A DNA stretch of 64,000 bases from [Scytonema hofmanni] UTEX 2349 (GTDB taxonomy: Bacteria > Cyanobacteriota > Cyanobacteriia > Cyanobacteriales > Nostocaceae). The notes beneath the pieces are model-generated. The model saw nothing but the letters and a program-made list of their open reading frames with translations, did not search any database and had not been told where the DNA came from. Of this stretch, positions 54,829-62,098 are shown piece after piece. How positions within the stretch are numbered: position 1 is the stretch's first letter; each line of letters starts with the position of its first letter. Made by a program: the position numbers and the translations under genes. The stretch covers positions 4,057,077 to 4,121,076 of the forward strand of contig NZ_KK073768.1 in the NCBI RefSeq assembly GCF_000582685.1, given 5' to 3'.

Positions 54829-54940
54829 GTTAGTGGTTAGTGGTTATTGGATAGTGGATAGTGGAGAGTGGAGAGTGGACTATTGACTATTGACTGTTGA
54901 CTATTGACTGTTAACCACCAACCACCAACAACTAACCAAT
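54829..54940. repeat. short tandem repeats upstream of panB
   Basis: TAGTGGTTAGTGGTTATTGG and GGAGAGTGGAGAGTGG units, then TTGACTATTGACTGTTGACT, then AACCACCAACCACCAAC. The first and last blocks are complementary and can pair. Confidence 0.85.
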
Positions 54941-54945
54941 CCAAA

Positions 54946-55719
54946 ATGCGAGTCACTACCCAACAATTAATTCAATGGAAACAACAAAAGCGTTCAATTG
55001 TGGCTTTGACTGCTTGGGATTATGCGATCGCTCAAATTCTTGATGCAGCTGGTGTAGATTTAATTTTGGTAGGTGACTCTATGTCGGTGGTGTTGGGGTA
55101 TGAAACAACACTACCTATTACTTTGGATGAAATGCTCTACCACGCCAAAGCTGTGCGACGTGCGGTTAAACGCGCTTTTCTGGTGGTAGATTTACCATTT
55201 GGAACGTATCAAGATATTCAGCAAGCGATGAATTCAGCGGTTAGAGTGTTGAAAGAAACAGGAGCGCAAGCGGTAAAATTGGAAGGTGGCTATCCGGCAA
55301 TGATTGAAACGATCGCTCGTTTGGTGCAAGCGGGAATTCCGGTGATGGGACATGTCGGTTTGACACCGCAATCCATACATCAAATCGGCTTGCGTCAACA
55401 GGGAAAGACCCAAGAAGATAGTGAGAGAATTTTAAATCAGGCGATCGCACTCGAACAAGCGGGTGTGTTTGCGATCGTTTTAGAGCATATCACCGCAGAT
55501 TTAGCAATGCAGATTACACAAAAATTGAGCATCCCCACAATTGGTATTGGTGCGGGAGTGCATTGTGATGGTCAAGTTTTAGTTACTTCTGATGTGTTAG
55601 GACTTTCAGAAAAACAGCCTCCCTTTGCCAAAGTTTATACAAATCTGCGGGAGACAATTAACAAAGCTGTGCAGGATTATTCTGTGGAAGTGCGAGAAAA
55701 GAAGTTTCCGCATAATTAA
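54946..55719 (+). CDS. panB: 3-methyl-2-oxobutanoate hydroxymethyltransferase
   Basis: 257 residues from the ATG at 54946. It transfers a hydroxymethyl group from methylene-tetrahydrofolate to alpha-ketoisovalerate, giving ketopantoate in the pantothenate and CoA pathway. Signatures are ALTAWDYAIAQILDAAGVD, VGDSMSVVLGYETTLPITLD with the magnesium Asp, VMGHVGLTPQS and GIGAGVHCDGQVLVTSDVLG. The enzyme is full length. Upstream codons from a TTG lie in tandem repeats and are rejected. No other pantothenate gene is nearby. Confidence 0.96.
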   Translation: MRVTTQQLIQWKQQKRSIVALTAWDYAIAQILDAAGVDLILVGDSMSVVLGYETTLPITLDEMLYHAKAVRRAVKRAFLVVDLPFGTYQDIQQAMNSAVRVLKETGAQAVKLEGGYPAMIETIARLVQAGIPVMGHVGLTPQSIHQIGLRQQGKTQEDSERILNQAIALEQAGVFAIVLEHITADLAMQITQKLSIPTIGIGAGVHCDGQVLVTSDVLGLSEKQPPFAKVYTNLRETINKAVQDYSVEVREKKFPHN

Positions 55720-55768
55720 GAAAGAGCTCATTCACAATAAAATAGAATTAACCACAAAATTTTTAGTG

Positions 55769-55993
55769 ATGTCAGTCAAATCAGAAACAGTCGAACAGCG
55801 ATTAGAAATACTAGAAGCAGAAGTCGCATTTCTCAAAAATCAGTTAAAAATTGCTCCTCCCACGACAAAACCGTGGTGGGAAAAAATAGCGGGAACATTT
55901 GTCAATAATCCAGCTTATGATGAAGCCATGCAACTAGGGCGTGAATATCGTGAATCTCAGCGATCGCATTCTGGAGAATCGGAAGACATTTAG
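55769..55993 (+). CDS. VapB-like antitoxin of a broken toxin-antitoxin pair
   Basis: 75 residues from the ATG at 55769. An N-terminal coiled-coil segment (VEQRLEILEAEVAFLKNQLK) is followed by WWEKIAGTFVNNPAYDEAMQ and LGREYRESQR, a tail typical of small antitoxins that precede PIN toxins in cyanobacteria. The next gene begins directly at its stop codon. The gene itself appears whole. Confidence 0.8.
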   Translation: MSVKSETVEQRLEILEAEVAFLKNQLKIAPPTTKPWWEKIAGTFVNNPAYDEAMQLGREYRESQRSHSGESEDI

Positions 55994-56128
55994 ATGTACA
56001 TTCTCGATACCGACCATCTCAGTGTTTTAGATCGTGGAGGAACAGAAGCCCAATCTCTTGTCATAAGGTTAGCAAATACCAATACCAACCCTAATGACAT
56101 CGCTATTAATCATATTTATTCAAGTTAG
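55994..56128 (+). pseudogene. truncated PIN-domain toxin (VapC-like)
   Basis: 44 codons starting MYILDTDHLSVLDRGG, the first strand of a PIN domain with the first catalytic Asp, then VIRLANTNTNPNDIAINHIY and a stop. A PIN toxin is usually about 130-150 residues and needs further acidic residues, so this is a broken toxin. It starts at the base after the antitoxin stop codon, the normal VapBC arrangement. The rest of the domain is not found downstream in any frame I examined. Confidence 0.8.
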
Positions 56129-56176
56129 CTGAACATTAATTGACAAAAATTAAAATCTATCGTATAAATGGCGATC

Positions 56177-56270
56177 GCGCCTTTGAAGCTATATTAGTAA
56201 CCAATTACACTTGTGCATGAATAGCGCCTTTGAAGCTATATTAGTAACCAATTACACTTGTGCAACCCTT
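56177..56270 (+). repeat. 47-bp tandem duplication before the CHAT gene
   Basis: GCGCCTTTGAAGCTATATTA and following bases occur twice, at 56177-56217 and 56224-56264, 47 bp apart. The region GTGCATGAATAGCG is also present twice, so the start codon context of the CHAT gene exists as two versions; the first (ATG 56217) reads a 21-codon peptide that stops within the true start. Confidence 0.85.
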
Positions 56271-56274
56271 GTGC

Positions 56275-57240
56275 ATGAATAGCGATCGCCTGATTAAAAT
56301 CCTGTTTTTAGCATCAGATCCCAGTGATGCTTCTCGGTTGCGTTTGGGGCAAGAGTTGCGAGGTATTCAACAAAGGCTGCAAGTAGCTAAATACCGAGAT
56401 AAATTCGTGTTAGAGCAACGGTGGAGTGTGCGTCCGGAAGATATCAGTGATGCAATACTCCATGTTGAACCTCATATTGTACATTTTTCCGGTCATGGCA
56501 CAAATACTGGGGAGCTTTATTTTGAGAATAAATTGGGAAAAATTCAGCCTGTGACACCTGATGCTTTGGCTGCATTATTTGAACTTGTAAATGAACAAGT
56601 TTATTGTGTAGTTTTGAATGCTTGTTATTCAGAAACTCAAGCAAAAGCAATTTCTCAGCATATTGATTTCGTTATTGGTATGAACCAAGCAATTGGTGAT
56701 AAAGCAGCAAGTGAATTTGCTGTTGGATTTTATAAAGCGCTTGGTGCAAACCGTTCAATTGAAAAAGCTTACAAATTCGGCTGTGCGGAAATTCAAATAC
56801 ATAATATTCCAGAACATTTAACTCCAGTTTTCTACGAAAAAACAAAGCCTATAAAAAATAACCTAGAGCCAGCTAAATATATAATGGTATTAAGCGCCAC
56901 TCTTGATGAGGTTAACAAACCACTAGCAGAAGCTCTTATTGCCCATTTGCGTCAAATTTCAGGAGACTCAACCTTGACACTACAGAAAATTGAAGCAGGC
57001 AGTGTAAAGCTAGTTTTAGAAGGTTCTCAAGAAGGGCTTGAGAAAATTTTAGCTCTGTATAGAGAAGGGCAGCTTAATGAAATATTGGGTATTCCTGTTC
57101 AGGATGTGCAAGTTATAGCTACCAGAAAAGCAGTACTTAATTCGCAACCAACGAATATTATTAAGGTTGTGGCAAATAGAGAGAGGGCTTTTTTTCACTT
57201 ACAATCTGGGAGAAGCTCATTTTATCAAGCAATTAGTTAA
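56275..57240 (+). CDS. CHAT-domain (caspase-like) protein
   Basis: 321 residues from the ATG at 56275. The CHAT protease domain (about 1-195) has the catalytic His74 in HFSGHG and Cys117 in VLNACYSE, both intact. A small C-terminal domain (about 200-282: KYIMVLSATLDEVNKPLAEA, LTLQKIEAGSVKLVLEGSQE) resembles a module that recurs in cyanobacterial effector-type proteins. No repressor or sensor partner is fused. The gene follows a broken toxin pair and a 47-bp duplication. A role in cell death or defence is known for related caspase-like proteins, but is an inference here. Confidence 0.85.
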   Translation: MNSDRLIKILFLASDPSDASRLRLGQELRGIQQRLQVAKYRDKFVLEQRWSVRPEDISDAILHVEPHIVHFSGHGTNTGELYFENKLGKIQPVTPDALAALFELVNEQVYCVVLNACYSETQAKAISQHIDFVIGMNQAIGDKAASEFAVGFYKALGANRSIEKAYKFGCAEIQIHNIPEHLTPVFYEKTKPIKNNLEPAKYIMVLSATLDEVNKPLAEALIAHLRQISGDSTLTLQKIEAGSVKLVLEGSQEGLEKILALYREGQLNEILGIPVQDVQVIATRKAVLNSQPTNIIKVVANRERAFFHLQSGRSSFYQAIS

Positions 57241-57436
57241 CGTGGCACTATATAGGAGTGTTTATCTTTTTGGCGGAAAGTATTTAACATTTTATTAATA
57301 TCAAAAGGGTTTGATAGTAAAGTTTATTCATTGGGTTGAACGAATGCGAAACCTAACAATTTAAATGTACTTTCTCACCAACAGCAATCCCGCCTCACTG
57401 ATACGCTAAACTTATAGCAGTTAGAGACTAGCCACC
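57241..57436. other. intergenic region
   Basis: About 200 bp, no gene or repeat recognised; it should contain the Uma2 gene promoter. Confidence 0.4.
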
Positions 57437-58126
57437 ATGTCTGTCCCCAAAGATTTTGAAACGCCAAAAGATGTTATATTTCCGACCGGGGATTTACATA
57501 GTGATGAACCGCCTTTAGAATCTGACTTACATCGCCTGCAAATGACGCTGCTAATCCAGTCTATTGAGTGGTTGTGGCAAAACCGCAACGATTTCTATGC
57601 ATCGGGTAATCTCACCGTCTACTATAGTTCACGCCAGCCCAAATCAGAAGACTTTCGCGGACCAGATTTTTTTGTCGCACTGGGAACCTACCCCGCTGCA
57701 CGCAAAAGTTGGGTTGTTTGGGAAGAAGACGGCAAATATCCCAATGTGATTGTAGAACTTCTTTCCGATTCAACAGCGGCAACTGATAAAGGCTTAAAAA
57801 AACAAATTTATCAAAATACTTTTCGCACACCAGATTACTTTTGGTTTGATCCAAATAATTTAGAATTTGCTGGATTTATTTTGGTAGGTGGTGAATATCA
57901 ACCATTGCAACCAAATCCCCTAAACTGGTTGTGGAGTCAACAGCTAGGGTTATATTTGGGAGTGTATGAAGAAAAGTTACGCTTTTTCACTTCTGAAGGA
58001 CAACTGGTTACAACATCAGAAGAAGAAGCGCAGCACGAACGTCAGCAGAAAGAATTGGCTGAAGAAACAAGCGATCGCTTGCCTGCAAAACTGCCAGAAT
58101 TAAATATTGAGCCAGATTTAATTTAG
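57437..58126 (+). CDS. Uma2 family endonuclease (DUF820)
   Basis: 229 residues of the Uma2/DUF820 family, a PD-(D/E)xK nuclease fold greatly expanded in cyanobacteria. Characteristic segments are DFFVALGTYPAARKSWVVWE, the VIVELLSDSTAATDKGLKKQ region with the catalytic Glu and Lys, and TPDYFWFDPNNLEFAGFILV. The C terminus is rich in charged residues (EEEAQHERQQKELAEETSDR). The function of this family is not settled; members may act in DNA repair or transposon control. A terminator lies downstream. Confidence 0.9.
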   Translation: MSVPKDFETPKDVIFPTGDLHSDEPPLESDLHRLQMTLLIQSIEWLWQNRNDFYASGNLTVYYSSRQPKSEDFRGPDFFVALGTYPAARKSWVVWEEDGKYPNVIVELLSDSTAATDKGLKKQIYQNTFRTPDYFWFDPNNLEFAGFILVGGEYQPLQPNPLNWLWSQQLGLYLGVYEEKLRFFTSEGQLVTTSEEEAQHERQQKELAEETSDRLPAKLPELNIEPDLI

Positions 58127-58261
58127 TAAACAAGGCAAAAGTAAAAAGTTAAAAGGCAAAAGAAATAAAAATGGTCGCAAACTCCTAAATTTCTTTATAG
58201 AACAAAATAAAAACATTCCCAATGGAGATGCGTAGCACTCTTAAATAATACTTCCTTATTA

Positions 58262-58293
58262 AATCCCCGCGATTTTATGGGGATTATCTTTTT
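58262..58293 (+). terminator. intrinsic terminator after the Uma2 gene
   Basis: AATCCCC and GGGGATT form a 7-bp stem with a 10-base loop, followed by ATCTTTTTA on the plus strand. Confidence 0.55.
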
Positions 58294-58309
58294 ACTTTTT
58301 ACTTCTTAC

Positions 58310-58404
58310 TTTTTACAAGAAAGGCAGAAGTTCGAGGGCAGAAGGCACTTATGTTAGGAGTATCAATTAAAACTTACTTTGTGGGTTTAAAGCCCAGTTG
58401 AAAC
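58310..58404. repeat. 95-bp inverted repeat, right arm
   Basis: Exact reverse complement of bases 1-95. Its outer end reads GTGGGTTTAAAGCCCAGTTG and AAAC, like a single CRISPR-type repeat. Confidence 0.9.
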
Positions 58405-58540
58405 AAATAATTATACTCAAGATGGCTTGCACGGACGGTATAAAACGTCCTTGTTTCAATCCCACTATGAGTAAGGGTGGGTTGCCTTCTGCCTTCTGCC
58501 TCCTGCCTTCTGCCTTCTGAATTCTTAAGGTTGCTACTTT
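58405..58540. other. spacer with CRISPR-like and heptamer repeats
   Basis: After the right arm ends in GTTGAAAC there are 48 bases, then GTTTCAATCCCACTATGAGT and AAGGGTGGGTTG, whose complement ends GGGATTGAAAC, a common cyanobacterial CRISPR repeat end. The two repeat-like parts differ and face opposite ways, so this is not an array. A GCCTTCT heptamer tract runs from about 58481 to 58518. Confidence 0.45.
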
Positions 58541-58909
58541 TTATAAATGATGCTCCAACCTAGTTAAGCGTTGGGAGTAGCTTCGCAATACTTCCAAGGC
58601 AAACATTGGTGTTTCTTGAACAGCAAACAAAAAGCGTTCCTCATTGAGAAAACCCAGCTTGCAGTTAGTTTTAGCTGTCGCTGTATAAGTTCTATTATTT
58701 ATGCCGACGAGGGCACCAGTACCAAACACCTCTCCGGCTTTAATCGTTTCAGCAATTTTGCCATTAACGGAGATGTCAACTTCTCCTTCCAGAACACCGT
58801 ACATCACATCTCCAGGTTGTCCTTCCTCAAAAATGACTTGACCAGTTGCAAATACCTTAGGTTCGGGTTGCTTTTGGAAGATGGTTATGGTTTGTACAGC
58901 AGTTAACAT
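58541..58909 (-). CDS. cyclic nucleotide-binding domain protein
   Basis: 122 residues, a single cNMP-binding beta-roll: ATGQVIFEEGQPGDVMYGVL, EGEVDISVNGKIAETIKAGE and VFGTGALVGINNRTYTATAK, with the phosphate-binding region where FGTGALV stands for the usual FGE-AL and the Arg is at the expected place (NRTYTATA). There is no helix-turn-helix, so it is not a Crp transcription factor. It may sense cAMP as a separate subunit. The length is complete for a stand-alone domain. No neighbour suggests a partner. Confidence 0.88.
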   Translation of the reverse strand: MLTAVQTITIFQKQPEPKVFATGQVIFEEGQPGDVMYGVLEGEVDISVNGKIAETIKAGEVFGTGALVGINNRTYTATAKTNCKLGFLNEERFLFAVQETPMFALEVLRSYSQRLTRLEHHL

Positions 58910-59027
58910 GAATTTGTTGCTCTAGTTACAAGGGAAGTTTAAGGCTTAATCGCACCTTCAACATTAATAGCAGATTGAGAAATGGCTAAGATTTGGTTAA
59001 AATAATTTTCAACTATTTGGCTGAACG

Positions 59028-59055
59028 TAGAGACGTTCCACCGGAACATCTCTAC
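59028..59055. repeat. interspersed hairpin repeat
   Basis: GTAGAGACGTTCCACCGGAA copy with the right arm CATCTCTAC, near the 3' end of the small Cys protein. Confidence 0.75.
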
Positions 59056-59069
59056 CTCACTTGCAACTT

Positions 59070-59270
59070 TTAGATATCTTCAGGTAAAATCCATTTTGGA
59101 GGTTCTGTAAGTTTTTTGAGTCGTGCAGCTTCCGCTATCTCCAACATTTTATCTAAAGAAGTCTCTTGGATAAATTGTGATGTCGCTTCTTTAAACTCTA
59201 AATTAGGGCATTTATCACCCAAAATACACCCGTTAACACAGGCTTCAGCGCAATTAATCTTTTGCTCCAC
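59070..59270 (-). CDS. small Cys-rich protein conserved in cyanobacteria
   Basis: 66 residues, function unknown. The N-terminal half has four Cys in CAEACVNGCILGDKC, a spacing that could bind zinc or an iron-sulfur cluster; the remainder is helical (SLDKMLEIAEAARLKKLTEP) and ends PPKWILPEDI. The GTG at 59270 is chosen because AAGGAG lies six bases before it. A TTG two codons earlier has that Shine-Dalgarno directly adjacent and so could not be used. I believe similar proteins are common in cyanobacteria. Confidence 0.7.
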   Translation of the reverse strand: MEQKINCAEACVNGCILGDKCPNLEFKEATSQFIQETSLDKMLEIAEAARLKKLTEPPKWILPEDI

Positions 59271-59276
59271 AGTCAA

Positions 59277-59282
59277 CTCCTT
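59277..59282 (-). promoter_or_regulatory. Shine-Dalgarno that decides a GTG start
   Basis: AAGGAG on the minus strand with 6-nt spacing to the GTG at 59270. It touches the alternative TTG at 59276, which rules that codon out. Confidence 0.65.
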
Positions 59283-59454
59283 TATCTCAAAATAATCAGT
59301 TATGAGTTATAGTTTTTACTCTATGCTCCTAACTCTTCACTTTATGCAAACGTGTTTGTTAAAGAGTTTTTACCCTCCAGATAAATTTTACCTTGTCAAT
59401 TTGGTATATCTAATAGACATCTCCGAAAATGAACTATGCATTGTCCACAACCCT

Positions 59455-59484
59455 TGTAGAGAGGCAAAATTTCGCGTCTCTACA
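59455..59484. repeat. interspersed hairpin repeat
   Basis: GTAGAGAGGCAAAATTTCGC copy with the right arm GTCTCTAC. Only the outer stem matches the other copies. Confidence 0.7.
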
Positions 59485-59574
59485 TTAATTTTCGGACATG
59501 TCTAACGCAAAAGTGCGATCGCACTCTTGCTACCCTAGCCAATAGATGAAATAATCTTAGTTGAAAGAGCGCTC

Positions 59575-60963
59575 ATGTCGGAATTTGCTACAATTGGCAC
59601 CATCGCTGCGATCGCTACTGCTGTTGTTCCCCAACAAGGTAGTGTGGGAATTGTGCGCTTATCTGGTTCAGAAGCTTTGCAAATTGCCCAAATTCTTTTT
59701 CATGCACCTGGACATCAAATTTGGGAATCTCACCGCATTCTCTATGGTTACATTCGCCATCCGCTTTCCGCAGCACTGGTGGATGAAGCACTCTTGCTGA
59801 TAATGATCGCACCCCGGTCTTACACCCGTGAAGATGTGGTAGAATTTCATTGCCACGGGGGAATTATCGCCGTGCAACAAGTGTTGCAATTGTGTTTGGA
59901 AAATGGTGCAAGACTGGCTCAACCCGGAGAATTTACCCTCCGCGCCTTTTTGAATGGGCGATTAGATTTAACTCAAGCTGAGAGTATTGCTGATTTAGTG
60001 GGTGCGAAATCTCCTCAAGCTGCACAAGCAGCATTAGCTGGTTTGCAGGGGAAATTAGCTCATCCCATCCGTCAGTTACGCGCCAACTGCTTGGATATCT
60101 TAGCGGAAATCGAAGCTCGCATCGACTTTGAGGAAGACTTACCTCCGCTGGATGATAAAGTAATCATATCAGAAATTGAGAAAATTAGCGCAGAAATAAT
60201 TAAGTTATTAGCAACATCAGAAAAAGGCGAACTGTTACGCACCGGTTTAAAAGTGGCGATTGTCGGGCGTCCGAATGTGGGAAAATCGAGCTTGTTGAAT
60301 GCATGGAGCCAAAGCGATCGCGCTATTGTTACCGACTTGCCCGGAACCACCCGCGATGTAGTTGAATCGCAGCTAGTTGTTGGTGGAATACCCGTGCAAG
60401 TGCTGGATACAGCAGGTATACGCGATACCGTTGACCAAGTAGAAAAGATTGGCGTCGAGCGATCGCGTCGTGCTGCAAGTGCGGCTGATTTAGTATTGCT
60501 TACCATTGACGCTGCCGCAGGTTGGACGAAAAGCGATGCAGAAATTTATTCTCAAGTGCAACACCGTCCGTTAATTTTGGTTCTCAATAAAATCGACCTT
60601 GTAAAAACGCAGTATATTGCATCTATTGAATATCCAAAAAGTATTCGTTTAGTTGTTCAAACCGCAGCAGCTAAAAATCAAGGAATTGATGATTTAGAAA
60701 CAGCTATTTTAGAGATAGTTCAAACAGGAAAAGTCCAAGCGGCTGATATGGATTTTGCAATTAATCAAAGACAAGCCGCCGCATTAACAAGAGCCAAAAT
60801 ATCTTTAGAACAAGTACAGGGGACAATTGCCCAACAATTACCATTCGATTTTTGGACAATTGACTTGAGAAGTGCAATTTATGCATTAGGAGAAATTACA
60901 GGAGAGGAAGTTACAGAATCCGTTCTCGATCGGATTTTTCATAAATTTTGCATTGGTAAGTAG
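59575..60963 (+). CDS. mnmE: tRNA uridine-5-carboxymethylaminomethyl GTPase
   Basis: 462 residues, full length. With MnmG it modifies the wobble uridine of several tRNAs. The N-terminal formyl-tetrahydrofolate-binding domain begins ATIGTIAAIATAVVPQQGSV. The helical domain and inserted G domain follow, with G1 GRPNVGKSSLLN, G2/G3 TDLPGTTRD and DTAGIRDT, and G4 NKID. The C terminus has the conserved FCIGK with its essential Cys. It is a housekeeping gene with no linked partner. The SDR gene starts 61 bp later. Confidence 0.98.
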   Translation: MSEFATIGTIAAIATAVVPQQGSVGIVRLSGSEALQIAQILFHAPGHQIWESHRILYGYIRHPLSAALVDEALLLIMIAPRSYTREDVVEFHCHGGIIAVQQVLQLCLENGARLAQPGEFTLRAFLNGRLDLTQAESIADLVGAKSPQAAQAALAGLQGKLAHPIRQLRANCLDILAEIEARIDFEEDLPPLDDKVIISEIEKISAEIIKLLATSEKGELLRTGLKVAIVGRPNVGKSSLLNAWSQSDRAIVTDLPGTTRDVVESQLVVGGIPVQVLDTAGIRDTVDQVEKIGVERSRRAASAADLVLLTIDAAAGWTKSDAEIYSQVQHRPLILVLNKIDLVKTQYIASIEYPKSIRLVVQTAAAKNQGIDDLETAILEIVQTGKVQAADMDFAINQRQAAALTRAKISLEQVQGTIAQQLPFDFWTIDLRSAIYALGEITGEEVTESVLDRIFHKFCIGK

Positions 60964-60965
60964 TG

Positions 60966-61015
60966 ACGACTTCAGTCGTCCTCCGAGTATAATAAGAGGA
61001 CTAAAGTCCTCACTA
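60966..61015. repeat. two small hairpin repeats between mnmE and SDR
   Basis: GACGACTTCAGTCGTC and GAGGACTAAAGTCCTC, each a perfect or near-perfect short palindrome, with CACTAC after the second. They belong to the same type as those at 49496 and 49765. Confidence 0.75.
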
Positions 61016-61024
61016 CAAATACCA

Positions 61025-61789
61025 ATGTCTTTTCTCAATCAAATTACCGATGCTAACGTATTAATTGTAGGAGCTAGTCAAGGTATTGGTCTAGGTTTTG
61101 TCCAAAAATTCCTACAAGATCAGAGAATAGCCAAAATCTACGCAACCTATAGAGAATCTGCCTCAGAATTAATCACTCTTGAAAGCGAAAACGCGGAAAA
61201 ACTAACTTGTTTGCAAATAGATATTACGGAAGAATCGCAGATTATCGAAGCCGTTCAAAAAATCCGGGCAGAAGTCAATAAACTCAACTTTGCGATCAAT
61301 TGTGTCGGTTTACTGCATGATGAAACTATACAACCTGAAAAAAGCTTAAGACAAATAAATTCAGATAATTTACTGCGTTACTTCCAAGTTAATAGTATTG
61401 GATCTGTGCTACTTGCTAAACATTTATTACCCCTATTTCGTCATCAAGAACGTAACATTTTTGCGACTATTTCTGCTAAAGTTGGTAGTATTGGCGATAA
61501 TCAACTTGGTGGATGGTATGGCTACCGAGCATCCAAAGCTGCATTGAATATGTTTATGCGAACAGTGGCGATTGAGTATGGTAGAAATAGCCCGAAAACT
61601 ATAGTTGTGACATTACACCCAGGTACAACCGATACCCGTCTTTCTCGTCCATTTCAGAGCAATGTACCAGCAGAAAAATTATTCTCAGTCGAGCGAACTG
61701 TTAGCCAATTACTAGCAGTTATAGAACAGCTTAAACAAGAAGATAGCGGACAGTTTTTTTCCTGGGATGGTAGCCGATTGCCTTGGTAA
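61025..61789 (+). CDS. short-chain dehydrogenase/reductase
   Basis: 254 residues from the ATG at 61025; codons upstream run through hairpin repeats and overlap mnmE. A classical SDR: VLIVGASQGIGLGFVQKFL (TG-x3-GIG type), the NCVG in place of NNAG, Ser in ISAKVGSIGDN, and Tyr-x3-Lys in YGYRASKAALNM. It resembles the CsgA/C-factor group that often has 240-260 residues. The substrate is unknown. NADP or NAD preference is not clear. It may be cotranscribed with mnmE. Confidence 0.9.
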   Translation: MSFLNQITDANVLIVGASQGIGLGFVQKFLQDQRIAKIYATYRESASELITLESENAEKLTCLQIDITEESQIIEAVQKIRAEVNKLNFAINCVGLLHDETIQPEKSLRQINSDNLLRYFQVNSIGSVLLAKHLLPLFRHQERNIFATISAKVGSIGDNQLGGWYGYRASKAALNMFMRTVAIEYGRNSPKTIVVTLHPGTTDTRLSRPFQSNVPAEKLFSVERTVSQLLAVIEQLKQEDSGQFFSWDGSRLPW

Positions 61790-61855
61790 AAATAGGCAAT
61801 CAAGTAGTTATATTATGTCAGTTTAATTAACAGTAATAAAAACATCACAACCATC

Positions 61856-61884
61856 GTAGAGACGTTCCGTCGGAACGTCTTTAC
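61856..61884. repeat. interspersed hairpin repeat
   Basis: GTAGAGACGTTCCGTCGGAA copy, first of a close pair. Confidence 0.85.
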
Positions 61885-61896
61885 ATCATAACCCTA

Positions 61897-61925
61897 GTAG
61901 AGACGTTCCGGCGGAACGTCTTTAC
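61897..61925. repeat. interspersed hairpin repeat
   Basis: GTAGAGACGTTCCGGCGGAA copy, second of a close pair. It differs from its neighbour at one loop base. Confidence 0.85.
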
Positions 61926-62098
61926 TTTATTATTAAATAATAAAGATTTCCAAAAATTTTATGTATTTTTAAGGTTAAATTTCGAGAAAAGCAAGGTTAA
62001 GAAAACGTTTTGCGCTTTCCTCTGCGTGACTCTGCGTTAAACATGTATTTCAAATTATTAACATTATTAGCAATCTTAGATGATAAAAATTTGAGTTA

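Larger units (their letters stand above)
61790..62098. other. convergent spacer with two hairpin repeats
   Basis: No gene. Two copies of the hairpin repeat lie side by side at 61856-61884 and 61897-61925, between genes that converge. They may serve as a bidirectional transcription stop. The remainder is AT-rich. Confidence 0.55.

Noticed and set aside
58310..58540. CRISPR array
   Set aside because: Only two dissimilar repeat-like words in opposite orientation, with no regular spacing and no cas genes in the window.
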